In this document: one piece after another, positions 42,601 through 55,204 of the stretch
Numbering within the stretch: position 1 is the stretch's first letter
Layout of the letters: every line of letters starts with the position of its first letter
Assembly: GCA_016618085.1 (NCBI GenBank)
Contig: JABLTG010000089.1
Location: 1 to 64,000, forward strand
From: Neovahlkampfia damariscottae
Taxonomy: Eukaryota; Heterolobosea; Selenaionea; Neovahlkampfiida; Neovahlkampfiidae
Length of the DNA: 64,000 bases
Direction: 5' to 3'
Notes under the pieces: model-generated
The model's database searches: none
What the model saw: only the letters and a program-made list of their open reading frames with translations
What the model was told of the DNA's origin: nothing
Position numbers and translations under genes: made by a program

Positions 42601-44956
42601 AACAATTGTTTATTTCTTATTTCATAGTTCAAATGAATTGAATGCTTTTCAAAGAATCATATTCAATGTTTTAAACATTATCAATCTTTTATCAACCAAT
42701 TTAGTCGATTACTTTGCAAATCAACCAAAATTATTTCAAACTTTGACAAAATACTATACATCAGTAAGAAACATTGAAATATTCTAATTCTTTTTTAAGT
42801 TAAAAAATCATTCAAAAATATCATTAGAATCAATCAAAATTATCAATAATCTTTCAAAATTTGAATCACTTCATGAAAAGATGATTGAAAATGGTGTTTT
42901 ATTACATTTACTTGATATTGGTGTTCTTTATCAAAATGAAGAAAAAAATGGAATTGATGAAATTCTATTCATTTCAGTTGTTAGTTTGATCAATTTATCC
43001 AAAAATTTCGAAGTTCATACATTACTTATAAATTGTTTAACTGACAATTTATTAAATTTAATGATAGAATCACCTTCTGAATTTGTATTTCACTCAAGAA
43101 AAACAATCGAAAATCCAAAAATCATTTGGAATCATTTAACACAAAAAGAATTGAAAGAATTCGTCAAAAGTGAAATACCAAAAGTTACACAAGATGGAGA
43201 ATGGAAGATTCCAACATTTAGATATTCATGTTTAGAAGATGAATTAATGATTGATGGTGTTTATATTAGCGGTATCAAAATGGGTTCACAATTTGAACTT
43301 GAAAATCCAGGAAAATTTTTAGAACATATTTTATTGTCTATTTCTGAAGATAATCTTGGATTATCTAAACCTGATAATGATGAAAAAATAGTTCAAGTGA
43401 TTTTGAAAAAATTATGCATGAAATTAACAGCACTCAAATCTTTATTGAAAGAACAAAAAGATAATCTTCATTTATCAGAATCTAATTATCTAAATTTAAC
43501 ACCTTTATTCAATATTTTACTTGAATTACCAAAATTAGAAAATAATAGAGGTAGTTTCAAATTATTATTGGAATCATTTTTGTTATTATCAAATGATGGA
43601 TATACATGGAAACATACATCATCTCTATTTTGTTTTCATAAATTATTACACATTTCAAATGAACACAAAGAAATAATTCTAAAAATTTTAAGTGAAATCT
43701 GTTTGAATGAAAATAAAGCAGTTGATAATGCAATTACTTCAGGTGTTATAATTACAGCTCTTTATATCATTTCAAGTGAAGAAAATGAAGAAATTAGATT
43801 AGAAGCTTCTAAATTATTGGGTGTAATTGTTGGAAATTTAAAATTTGGTGAATTTGGATTACATATTTTACAAAAAGTAATGATGCAAAGATTTGGTGAA
43901 TATTTATTAAAATCATCTGAAATACCAGAATCTCTTTTAGATTTTTATGATGATGACCACAATGCACCTGACATTGTTTGGAATGATGGTGTAAGAGGAG
44001 ATTTACAAAATTATTTAAAATCACAAATTGATTTAATGAATGCCTATTTTGAAAAATTCAACAAAGAATACACTTATCTTTATGAACCATATGAAAGGAA
44101 AAGTTTAAAAAAAGAAATTTTAGTTGGTGATATCTTCATCAAGAGTTTTAATGATAATCCATATTTCAAAGTGAATAATCCAGATAGATTATTATCTTTA
44201 TTATTTGCAAGATTATCAGATGAACATTCTGAGTATTTAAAATCAGTTGATTATTCAACAACACCATTGGACCTTTGTTCATTATGGGATGCTATTAAAA
44301 ATTTAATAAAAAACTCACAATCACTTCAATTAGAGTGTAACAAATATATCAGAATTGTATTCGCATTTTTACAAGATTATGAAGAAGAAGATACCAATGT
44401 TATCAATAGTGTTTTGAATGTACTCGCTATTTTAGTTCAAAATGAAACAAGTGTTAATCATGTTGTTCAAGGAAAATATTTACCTATTTTATTATTTTTA
44501 ACTAACATTGATGATTTGTGTTTATCAATTTTGAATGTTTTTGTTGAAATGACAAAATTTCCAGAATTTTTATTGCAATTCAAATTGGCAGGTGGAATTG
44601 TTTATGTTTTAAAGTTAATTTTGAGACAAGAAAATAAAGTTCGTGAAAAATCAGCTGAGTTATTGAGTAAAATAACATTGAATTCAAAATATGGATCTCA
44701 AATGAAAGAGTATATTTGTCAATTTTTGACACCAAAATTTTCATCAAAATTTGAATCTAGACCTGATAAATTTATTGAATTTTTTGATGGTTTTCATGAA
44801 ACAACAGGAAAATATAAAAGAAAATGGAGTAAAGAAATTAGAGAAGATCTTTTGTTATTTTTAGAAGAAAGAATTAAAGAATTTGAAGCTGAAAAATGGA
44901 ATGGATCAGAAAGGTTTTCAATTGATTCAGTTTCTCAAATATTTAAAAAAGAATAA
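39693..44956 (+). CDS. RME-8/DNAJC13-like armadillo protein lacking a J domain
   Basis: Many exons; the first are 39693-39784, 39820-39869, 39905-40109, then from 40142; the last is a long exon 42814-44956 region; introns about 26-40 bp. It is made of helical HEAT/ARM-like repeats. A motif recurs at least four times: PKVIWDKKTRNELKQ, PKIIWNHLTQKELKE, PDIVWNDGVRGDLQN and KRKWSKEIREDL, each followed by a VGDIFIKSFNDNPYFKVNNPDRLL-type segment. This IWN repeat is known from RME-8 (DNAJC13), an endosomal Hsc70 co-chaperone. I find no DnaJ HPD motif anywhere, and the length is shorter than typical RME-8. Endosomal scaffold is the best guess. Confidence 0.65.
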
Positions 44957-45034
44957 AGATTTATTATAGTAAAATAATGATGAATTAAAAAAACAATTCA
45001 CTGTTTGATTATTCAGATAGTTCATACAAATACC

Positions 45035-45039
45035 AAAAA
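45035..45039 (-). terminator. RNA polymerase III T-run after 5S rRNA
   Basis: Five A on the plus strand (T5 on the sense strand) directly after the 5S 3' end. Confidence 0.65.
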
Positions 45040-45157
45040 GCTTACAACACTCCCGGTTCCCAGGTGGTCTCCCACCCTAGTACTAGGAGAGCCTGTAGGA
45101 GCTTAACTTCGCAAATCGGACGGGATGCGGTGTATTCTCCTAAGTATGGCCGTAAGC
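45040..45157 (-). rRNA. 5S ribosomal RNA
   Basis: 118 nt on the minus strand. Ends GCTTACGGC and GTTGTAAGC pair to form helix I. Internal signals GCCATACTTAGGAGAA, CATCCCGTCCGAT, GCGAAGTTAAGC (box A region) and GTACTAGGGTGGGAGACC (box C region) are canonical. A T5 run follows the 3' end on that strand (45035-45039). It is a single copy here, not part of an rDNA array, lying between two protein genes. Confidence 0.97.
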
Positions 45158-45221
45158 GAAATAATAAAACAACATGATGAACTGATCCAAATACATGATG
45201 AACTGATGTGCAAAAAACCAA

Positions 45222-45374
45222 ATGATTTCTCCTGCAATTTTAACTCTTCAAATAAAAAGAAGGAAAGTTGGAGAACTAAAGTGTTTTCTTTTAAGTGCTT
45301 TTGTGTGGAAGGAAGATCTCCAGAAAGCCTTCTTAAAGGAAAATCCTGAAATTGAATTAAATACCAAAGAGTAA
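45222..45374 (+). CDS. Short open frame near 5S, hypothetical
   Basis: 50 codons starting MISPAILTLQIKRRKVGELK and ending ENPEIELNTKE. Composition is protein-like (mixed hydrophobic and charged) and better than that of other frames in this gap, but there is no homologue I recognise and no clear CCAAT box. It could be an exon of a small gene or chance. Confidence 0.2.
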   Translation: MISPAILTLQIKRRKVGELKCFLLSAFVWKEDLQKAFLKENPEIELNTKE

Positions 45375-45639
45375 TGTGACTGAAAAAATTGAGGTTGAAA
45401 ATTTGAAACTTCAAAAAAAATAAAATTCAATAACTTAAAAAAGTGAATTTGATGAGAACTAAATCACAAATCTACAATTCTGTTGATTAATCATCAAATT
45501 CAATTGCACTGAATTCCTCTTCCATTTCAGTCTTTTTTTTAAAACTGGTTTCTTCTTCGTTTGTAGTTTTGTTCAGAGGATGATTAACCTTTTAACTGAT
45601 ATTTCGCCTGTTTGTCTTATTTTTCTTTTCTAGATTTAA

Positions 45640-45644
45640 CCAAT
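45640..45644 (+). promoter_or_regulatory. CCAAT box, Fcf2
   Basis: CCAATCAGC, 50 nt before ATG 45695. Confidence 0.4.
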
Positions 45645-45694
45645 CAGCTTTCATTTTTAGTACAAAAAGTTTTGTCAAAAAGAACAAAAGAAAT

Positions 45695-46495
45695 ATGAAA
45701 ATTGAACATTTTAATTTAAATCATGATATATCAAATCTTGACTTTGACCAAATAAAACAATGCAAACCTAAACATGTTTCAACAAAAAAACCACAAAAAT
45801 TAACCACAAACAACACAGAACCATTTAAACTCGGTGAAATTGAAGAAGAAATATTAAAAGTTCTCAGTGAAAGAATAACAAAAACTTTTGAAAGATATTA
45901 CAAAAATTCATTAAAACTTAATTTTCCAACACTTGAAAGTAATCATGAAAAAGTTGATTTATCAAAACTTGAAATTGACACTGACTTATTTGAACAAAGT
46001 TATTTTAAATATGACGAAAAGAACCTTGGTATTGAATTGAATGAAGAATTTCTCATCAAAGCAAATGGAATTAGAAACTCTGAAAAATTTCTCAAAGAAA
46101 AAGGAGTGTTAAATGATTTAGAAAAAAAGAGTTTAGCACCAAATTCAAAAGAAAAAACAAAAAAAAAAGAAGGATTAGTGAAATGGTTTGGCATGGAAAA
46201 ACCGATAATGACACCAGAATTAAGATTAGAATTAGAAGCACTTCGTCTTAGACATACTCTATCAGGAAGAGGAAAAGAACAAAAAGAACAATTTGAAAAA
46301 CCAGAATATTTTCAAATTGGTACTGTCATAGAAGGAGCAACTGAATATTATTCAGACAGAAGAAAAAAGAGAGATCGAAAACAAACCTTCTTAGATGAAA
46401 TTATTCATGATCAAAAAGAAACAAATTATTTAAATGAAAGATTTGACCAATTAACAGCAAAAGATAAAAAAAAAAAGAAAAAAATTAAAAAATAA
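45695..46495 (+). CDS. FCF2: rRNA-processing protein Fcf2 homologue
   Basis: Single exon, 266 residues. The C-terminal domain reads LVKWFGMEKPIMTPELRLELEAL, RHTL, EYFQIGTVIEGATEYYSDR and KKRDRKQTFLDEII, which is the Fcf2 (TdIF2/DNTTIP2 C-terminal) signature. The N-terminal half is charged and variable. Fcf2 is a nucleolar factor for early 18S rRNA processing. The tail is polylysine, as in family members. Its stop is only 3 bp from the stop of the convergent kinase gene. Confidence 0.92.
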   Translation: MKIEHFNLNHDISNLDFDQIKQCKPKHVSTKKPQKLTTNNTEPFKLGEIEEEILKVLSERITKTFERYYKNSLKLNFPTLESNHEKVDLSKLEIDTDLFEQSYFKYDEKNLGIELNEEFLIKANGIRNSEKFLKEKGVLNDLEKKSLAPNSKEKTKKKEGLVKWFGMEKPIMTPELRLELEALRLRHTLSGRGKEQKEQFEKPEYFQIGTVIEGATEYYSDRRKKRDRKQTFLDEIIHDQKETNYLNERFDQLTAKDKKKKKKIKK

Positions 46496-46498
46496 AAT

Positions 46499-48139
<1,641 letters not shown>

Positions 48140-48191
48140 TTTTCAATTGAGTTCAAAAAATTTGGTTTGTCCACGTAAGTCACTGATTGCT

Positions 48192-48196
48192 ATTGG
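48192..48196 (-). promoter_or_regulatory. CCAAT box, AMPK
   Basis: CCAATAGC on the sense strand, 52 nt from the start at 48139. Confidence 0.4.
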
Positions 48197-48324
48197 ATGA
48201 AAAACTCCTTGTGGTTTTAAAAAAAATCACTTCCCATTAAAACCAATTCATGAAAAAAACAATTAAAAAATAAGACGTTAAAAATTCTATTTATAACCAC
48301 CAATTAAGTTGTCGTTTCTTACTT

Positions 48325-48329
48325 CCAAT
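48325..48329 (+). promoter_or_regulatory. CCAAT box, ArfGAP
   Basis: CCAATCATT, 27 nt before ATG 48357. Confidence 0.5.
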
Positions 48330-48356
48330 CATTGAGTTAAGAAGAAAAATTGGTTC

Positions 48357-49508
48357 ATGGGCAAAAACAGTAAAGAAGTAAACGCAAGACACAAAAAAAT
48401 ACTTGATGACTTATTGAAACAACCTGAAAACAAATTCTGTGCAGATTGTAACGAAAAAGGTTCAAAAAAAAAAAAATTTAAAAAGCAACTTTTAAATAGG
48501 ACCTCTTTGGGCTTCTACTAATCTTGGTGTCTTTGTTTGTATCAAATGTTCTGGTGTTCACAGAAAAATGGGTACACATATTTCAACTGTTCGTTCCACA
48601 ACTTTAGATGAATGGACACCTGCTCAAATTAAAAGTATTCATTCAAAAGGCAATGCTCTTGTTAATTCTACTTTTGAAGCGAATTTAGGAAAAACATCAA
48701 AGATTACAACTCAATCTGATGACAGAAGTCGTGAATCTTATATCAGAAACAAATATGAACACAAAGCGTTTTATGGTGCTTCAAATGATGATATGAAAGA
48801 ATTTAAAAAACAAGTTCAAAAACCAAAAGTTGAAAAACAAACTTCAAAAACTACAACAAAACCAAAAGTTGAGAAACAAAAAAAAGTAACAGAAGAACCT
48901 TCAATGATTGATTTTGGTTCAAATAACAACAACAACAACAACAAAAAGAGTTCATCACTTCAAGATTTCGTTTTTGACTCAAAAACTAATGATGGATTTC
49001 CTGAACCAGATGAATTTGAAAAACAAGCAATGATGAAACAAACTCAAGTAACACAATCAAGTAATTACATTATCTTTTTAAAACTAAATATTTAGATTTG
49101 TTAAAGTATACTCAAAATGATACTGATAAAAAAAGTAACATTATGGCACTCTTTGATGAAGCAACATTACCTGCTCCAATGAAACCACAAATTGTTAATC
49201 AACCTGTGTATCAACAACAACAACAACAAAAACCAATGATGAATCCTTATCAACAACAAAATAAACCGATGATGTATCAACAACCAAGACCAATGTATGG
49301 AAATCAACAACAACAACAACAACAAATACAAAATAAACCTATGATGTATCAACAACAAAGACCAATGTATGGTAATCAAAGACCAATGTATGGAAATCAA
49401 CAAAGTCAACAACAAATGATGTATCAACAAAGACCGATGATGGGTCAACAACAAGGTCAACAACAGTATGGAAATAATTTTCAACAATCAAATAATTTTA
49501 AATTTTAA
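48357..49508 (+). CDS. ArfGAP domain protein with Gln-rich tail
   Basis: Exons 48357-48459, 48500-49060, 49096-49508 (introns 40 and 35 bp), 358 residues. The ArfGAP zinc finger shows CADC...CIKC with GPLWASTNLGVFVCIKCSGVHRKMG, the arginine finger region RKMGTHIS, and LDEWTPAQI, as in SMAP/AGE2-type GAPs. An Asn run and acidic DGFPEPDEFE region follow. The last 90 residues are imperfect repeats of MYQQQRPMYGNQ, a prion-like or coat-binding tail. It acts on Arf GTPases in vesicle traffic. Confidence 0.92.
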
Positions 49509-50241
49509 ATTAAAAACGGTTTCTTTTTTGAATGCTTTTTTTTTTTTTATTTTCAGGAATTTCGTGATTTGTCAGCTCTGTTGAAAATTAAGAATGTATA
49601 ATATTTCCTTCCATGAATTTTTCTGAGATACAAACAATCACTTCTTTTTTTTTCATGTTTGTTTCTAACTACCAAAGCACCAAATTCTTCCTTCAATTAT
49701 TTTATTTTGTAATTATGTCCTAAACATTAAGGTATCGAAGTTATGTTCATCAGAACCTTTAGGACTAAGCATTAAGTGTTTGTCATTTAAAATTAATTTT
49801 TTTTTTAACCTGATTGGTCAATTCAACAAACTTAAACGTGAAAGAGAAATTCAACCACCAAATTAAAAAAAGAGTTTTCTGCATGGTGTTACCAGTTCAA
49901 TAGTCCATCTTCAAATTTCTGATTCAAATCAACAAATTAAAAAAATTACTTTTTTTTTGGAATTGACAGGCTTGAAATTTGTCAAGTTGCTTCTTGCATT
50001 TTCTGGAATTAATGTAATTCAAATAACATTGGTTCATTCACTCGTTTCTTGACAAATTTAACCGTAAAATCACTTAAATGAAGAAGGAGAATGCAATAGA
50101 TACCATGGATTTTCAATTATGTGCTCACACATCAAACAATCAACAAAATAAAATAGATACATTATTTTATTGAATTTATTTAATTTCTGATTCGCCAATT
50201 TTATCCAATCGAAAAGAAATCGTTGTAAATTTACTTGTCCA
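49509..50241. other. 730-bp intergenic region, no gene recognised
   Basis: This is one of the longest gaps outside the transposon. It contains several CCAAT/ATTGG pentamers (for example near 49812, 50030 and 50205) and a short inverted pair (CCTAAA at 49720 and TTTAGG at 49768). A small RNA gene is possible but I cannot name one. Confidence 0.4.
50205..50209 (+). promoter_or_regulatory. CCAAT box, ATAD2
   Basis: CCAATCGAA, 32 nt before ATG 50242; another CCAAT overlaps the start codon (50239-50243). Confidence 0.45.
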
Positions 50242-53200
50242 ATGCCACCAAAAAGAATTGGAGGTAGAAACTCAAGAAGAGAAACCAGAAGTTCATCAAG
50301 AAAGAGCTATGCGGAAGATGATGACAATGATGAAATTTTTTATGAAGATTGGGATGTTGAACCAAGATACAACACCAGAAGGAGTAAAAGAAATTTTGAA
50401 GAGCCACTACAAGATAATATGAGCCAAAGAGAAAAAAGAGCACTCAAAAGAAATAATATACCAATCGAAGAATTTTTTGAAGTAAGAAATTTAATTTTAA
50501 ACATTTTAGGAAACGACCACTGAACTAGAACCAGTAGTTGAGACAACAACACCACCTAAAAAGAAAGGTGGTCGTCCTAAAAAATCAATAACACCAACAA
50601 AACCACAAGAAATAGTTTCAGAGGAAGTTCAAGAAGAATCAAAAGAAGTTATAGAAAATGAAGAACAAAAACAAGTTGAAGAAGAAATAGAAGTTGAACA
50701 AAAAGAAACTACCACTGAAAAAAGACCTCGTCCAAAAAAACAAGATGAAGACATGGTTTATGATTTGGAAGAGGATGAAGAAAATGAGGAGGAACCACCA
50801 GAAGAAAAACCTAAAAAAAAAGCAAAATTATATGTATCTGATGATGATGAATTTACTATTGAACAAGTTGATCAAGAAGAAGAAGAGGATGATGATATTC
50901 TAAGTGAAGAAGAAAATTTAACACCTTCATCACCTTCTTCGCCATCACCTCGTTATCAAACAAGAAGAAGATCATTAATGAAACGTAAATCTAAACAACC
51001 AGTGGAAGAAGATGATGATGAAGAAAGATATAGTCTAAGACCGAGAACACCAATGAAATCACAACCAATTTATGAAGAAAGCCCAAAGAATAAACCAAAA
51101 TCAAAAAAACATTATGACAAAAGACCGAAAAGATATAATGAAGAAAGTTCTTCAGTAAGTTAAAAATTTAGTTTTTAATTCATGTTAAAAAAGAGTGAAG
51201 ATGAAAGATTGATGATTGGAAAATCACAAGCAGATATTAATCCAATGTTTATCGATAAATCAATCACTTGGGAATCTATTGGAGGTTTACATTCACACAT
51301 TGAAGCTTTAAAAGAAATGATTCTTTTGCCACTGTTGTATCCAGAAATTTTCACAAAATTCAATATTACAGCACCAAAAGGTGTTTTGTTTTTTGGACCT
51401 CCAGGTTGCGGAAAAACTTTAATGGCTAGAGCACTTGCAAATACATGTTCGAATGCTGGTCAACCTGTTGCTTTTTATATGAGAAAAGGTGCAGATGTTT
51501 TGAGTAAATGGGTTGGAGAAGCAGAAAAACAATTGAAATTACTTTTTGAAGAAGCAAGAAAAACACAACCTTCTATCATATTTTTTGATGAAATTGATGG
51601 TTTAGCGCCAACCAGATCATCAAAAAATGATCAACACACAGGCTCCATTGTTTCAACATTATTGGCTTTAATGGATGGTTTAGATTCAAGAGGAAATGTC
51701 ATTGTTATTGGTGCTACAAATCGAATTGATGCTATTGATCCTGCTTTAAGACGTCCAGGACGATTTGATAGAGAATTAACATTCAAATTACCTTCAAAAT
51801 CAGACAGAGGAGAAATTTTCAATATTCACACAAAAGATTGGGTTCCAACCATTTCAAATGAATTGAAAGAATTTATCAGTGAAAAAACAGTTGGCTATTG
51901 TGGAGCTGATATCAAAGCACTTTGCACAGAAGCTGCACTTTTTTCATTAAAACGATCGTATCCACAAATTTATAAAAGTCAAGATAAATTGTTAATTGAT
52001 ATTGATCAAGTTAAAGTATCAAAAGATGATTTTATCAAAGCAATGAAAAGAATTGTTCCTGCAGCTCATAGAAATTCAGTTGTTCATGGAAGACCAATGC
52101 CAATGCACTTAAATTCTTTACTAAATGATGAATTACAAAATGTCAGTAAATTGTTTAAAAAAGATTATGAAAATGGAGTTAATTTGTATCGTCCATGGTT
52201 ATTAATTCATGGAAATGGAAATATGGGTCAAAATTATATCTCAAGAGCTTTACTTTATGATATGGAACAATTACCAACTTTTTCTATTGGATTACCAACA
52301 TTATTGTCAAGTTCATTTGGTAGAGAAGAAGCTTTGATTCAAAATTTTGCAGAAGCAAGAAAAAACGTTCCTTCTATCATTTGGATTCCAGATATCCATG
52401 TTTGGTGGGAAAAATCAACTGAATTAATGAAATCTTCATTGATAACATTAATGAATGATATACCAAGTACCTTACAAGTTTTTGTTTTAGCTTCAAGTGA
52501 ACAAGATTTCAATTCTTTACCAGAAGAAGTTAGATATCTTTTTAAAGATTGTAATTATAATGTTGATTATACAAATGAAAAACAAAGAAGAGAAATGTTC
52601 AAACAAATTGAAGAAGATGTAAAAAAGAAACCAGAAATTGAACTTCCATTATCAATGTTACCAGTACTACCAAAAGTTCAATTCAAACCAACTTTCAAAA
52701 TACCAATTGAAAAATTAAAAGAAGAAGAAGCTTATTTACGTGATTTAAGAATTAGATTAAGAGATTTGTTAATGAAAGTTTTAGGAAACAAAAAATTTGA
52801 AATTTTTGTTAAACCAAATGACAAGAATCCAGATCCAAATGATGAATTAATTTGGGTCCATCAAATTTTGGAAAATGTTAATGACAAAAAATATTCAAAA
52901 ACTCAACAGTAAGAAAAATCTTTTTTTTAAAAACCTCTCTTTAGAATCATTAATGATTTTCAATTTTTTGTCGATAATCATACATTGTATGCTGATGAAA
53001 TTGCAAAAGTAAATAATATTGATCCTTTATTGTATAATAAAGTCAAATCAAAAGCTCATGATTTATTTGATTCAGTTGAATTTTCTGTGAATCAATTTCC
53101 AAGAGATTTGAAGAAGAAATGTAATGAAATTTTTGAGAGAAGATTAAACCAACAACTTGAAGAATCAAAAGAAAAAATTCAAGAAGAACCAAAAACAAAT

Positions 53201-53641
53201 GAAACAGAACTGGTCAATGAAGAAATAATATTGAACACAGAAAAACAAGTTGAAACAATCATCGAACAAAAAACAAATGAAATGGACAAACAAGTTCATC
53301 TCGAGACAATCATTGAAGATGGAATTCAACAAGAAGAAAAAATTGAACCACCAAAAGAATTGGAATCTGTGGAAGAATCAAAAGAACCTTCTGTTGAAGA
53401 ATCAAAGAATGGAACAAATGGAATTGTGGAAGATGTGATGATTGTTGAAGATAGAGAAGTTGAGTTTGATGAAAAAAGATTTGCAGTATGGTTCAATAAA
53501 TTGATTAATCAAACAATTGATTTTAAAATTCCAGAACTGGATCAAATTTATTGTCAAATTTATGGAACAATTTATCGTTTCAAAGATGATTGGAATAAAG
53601 ATGAATTGCTAGATGATTTTGAAAAAATTTTGAAAAAATAA
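50242..53641 (+). CDS. ATAD2/Yta7-type AAA ATPase with degenerate bromodomain
   Basis: Exons 50242-50481, 50510-51154, 51194-52908, 52945-53641 (introns 28-39 bp), 1098 residues. The first 300 residues are acidic with an AT-hook (KKKGGRPKKS). SITWESIGGLHSHIEALKEM starts AAA1; Walker A GPPGCGKT, Walker B IIFFDEIDG and GATNRIDAIDPALRRPGRFDRE follow. AAA2 is degenerate. The bromodomain region starts LRDLRIRLRDLL and continues over exon 4 (NDFQFFVDNHTLYADE), where the usual acetyl-lysine-binding Asn (NALEYNP) is absent. ATAD2/Yta7/Abo1 remodel histone H3-H4 deposition in chromatin. Confidence 0.93.
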
Positions 53642-53683
53642 ACATTTAATTGTTGACGATACAACACATTTAAACAATTTTTT

Positions 53684-54298
53684 TTGAAGAATGGATTTGA
53701 AGTGCAAATTAAAAAATGAATCAAAAATTCCACCAATAAAACCTGACATTGACCAAGTTAAATAGTTCAACAGAACGGAGAAAAAAAAAAGAGACTGGAT
53801 CAAGTGCCCTTCAAGAGGTAAACCATTTCTTTTTCCTGACATTTTTCAGTCTTAAGATATGCAGAGTTATTGAAAGTTCATCCTGATTCAATCATCAAAT
53901 GTGTGGTCATTAAATCTGAAGAAAGTAATATTTTGATAGTTTCCAATGGAAACTCAAGAATCGATTTGGAAAAACTTGCGGAAATATTGAAGCAAAAGGA
54001 ACTCAAATTTATTCAATTGAAAAAATATTCAATTAATCCATTTTTCAAATCCACATTGTTTTCCAAGGTGTATTACAATGAATCAATTTTTGATATCAAA
54101 GAAGAAATGATTTACATTGAATCAAGAAGAGATAAACAATACATTGAAACTAAATTGAAAGAATTCAAAAATTTCATACCGAAAGAATCAATTCTTCCAA
54201 TAAAAACAACTGAAAATCAAATGAAATCAAATTTTAATTTGAAACACCAATTGAAATTGGATAAAACTTCAACCAATCCATACCATCCAATTTTATAG
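53684..54298 (+). pseudogene. YbaK/aminoacyl-tRNA deacylase-like gene with in-frame TAG
   Basis: The domain part (exon from 53850) reads LRYAELLKVHPDSIIKCVVIKSEE, ILIVSNGNSRIDLEKLAEIL and INPFF...VYYNESI, fitting the YbaK/ProX editing fold. Upstream, after a 29-nt intron (about 53820-53848), the frame continues through RTEKKKRDWIKCPSR back to ATG 53692 but crosses a TAG near 53763. Either it is a recent pseudogene, or translation starts in an unusual way. It ends in TAG with TAA one codon later, and overlaps the 3' end of the opposite-strand gene by 65 bp. Confidence 0.55.
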
Positions 54299-55124
54299 AT
54301 TTAAATGACTTTTTCTTGATATCAGTGATAATTAAATAAAAATTTGATGTCAAATTTTCAGTCAAAAGACAATAATGTAAATTACCAACAATACGAGTTC
54401 TTTGAAAACCTGAGAATCTATTGAAAGTAAATTCAGCAGGATATGTAACTATTTTTTCAATGAAATTATTTTCTAAATCAAATGATTGTAAAATAAATCT
54501 TCTTTCTAATGTATCATAATAAACTGAAATTGCTGTTTCGTCATTCAATAATTCGAAAGTTCCAAAAGATCTGTACTTTATAACTTTGTCTAATTCTCCT
54601 GAAACATAATTTTGAACCCTAAATTCTGTAGATGTGACGTAGTATCCATTTGTTTTTTCTTTTGCAATTTTTAATTTTGTTGGTACGAGTCCTGGTACAT
54701 CTATTTTTTTATGTTCTGTTGTTTTCCCAGTTTTCAAATCTGTTTCCATAAAATAAAATCCGTTGTTGTAATTTCCAATTGACATCAAAGAATCAGTTTT
54801 TTTGTTGTATTCTAAACTGAAAGTTTGTTTCATTGGAGGTGTTACTTTCATAGGTTGAATTTCTTTTGTTTTTGTATTAATTTTGAACATTTCTTTGTTC
54901 AAATGAAGATAAAAATATTCATCATCATAAGTTCCATCTGTATTTATAACTTGAATTTGATGTGGAAACACTTTTGATGAAACTATTTTTCCAGTTTCAC
55001 CATCTGCTGTTAAAACAGTCAAGTTACCTAAAGGTTGTGTAATTTTTGATGTTACCAATAAATGAACTTTTTCAGAATGTGCTTGATGAAAAACAAACAA
55101 TAAGAAAAGAAAAATGATTTTCAT
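54234..55124 (-). CDS. Secreted protein with propeller-like repeats, unknown
   Basis: Single exon, 296 residues from the Met at 55124, whose ATG overlaps a CCAATG box. A signal peptide (MKIIFLFLLFVFHQAHS) is followed by repeated beta-rich units such as LTVLTADGETGKIVSSK, YFYLHLNKEMFKINTKTKEI and GFYFMETDLKTGKTTEHK, which suggest a six- or seven-bladed propeller. No family recognised. The final 65 bp overlap the YbaK-like gene on the other strand. Confidence 0.75.
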   Translation of the reverse strand: MKIIFLFLLFVFHQAHSEKVHLLVTSKITQPLGNLTVLTADGETGKIVSSKVFPHQIQVINTDGTYDDEYFYLHLNKEMFKINTKTKEIQPMKVTPPMKQTFSLEYNKKTDSLMSIGNYNNGFYFMETDLKTGKTTEHKKIDVPGLVPTKLKIAKEKTNGYYVTSTEFRVQNYVSGELDKVIKYRSFGTFELLNDETAISVYYDTLERRFILQSFDLENNFIEKIVTYPAEFTFNRFSGFQRTRIVGNLHYCLLTENLTSNFYLIITDIKKKSFKSIKLDGMDWLKFYPISIGVSN

Positions 55125-55128
55125 TGGC
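55124..55128 (-). promoter_or_regulatory. CCAAT box overlapping a start codon
   Basis: Sense reading GCCAATGAAA: the ATG at 55124 is part of the box, as also at 50242 and 34566. Confidence 0.35.
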
Positions 55129-55204
55129 GAATAATTCTCCACCAACCAAATCCCAACAAAAATAAAAAAAAAAGAATTGAATCATTCAATTTTTGAAAAA
55201 AAAT

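Larger units (their letters stand above)
45158..45694. other. Intergenic stretch upstream of Fcf2
   Basis: Apart from the doubtful short frame at 45222 I see no gene. A CCAATCA box at 45640-45644 serves the Fcf2 gene. Confidence 0.5.

Noticed and set aside
49300-49470. CRISPR-like or microsatellite array
   Set aside because: The CAACAACAA repeats are codon repeats of a Gln-rich protein tail in a continuous frame, without unique spacers.
49167-49487. Leu/His-rich 106-codon frame opposite the ArfGAP tail
   Set aside because: Antisense of the CAA/ATG repeats coding for the Gln/Met-rich tail; no CCAAT box and no independent features.
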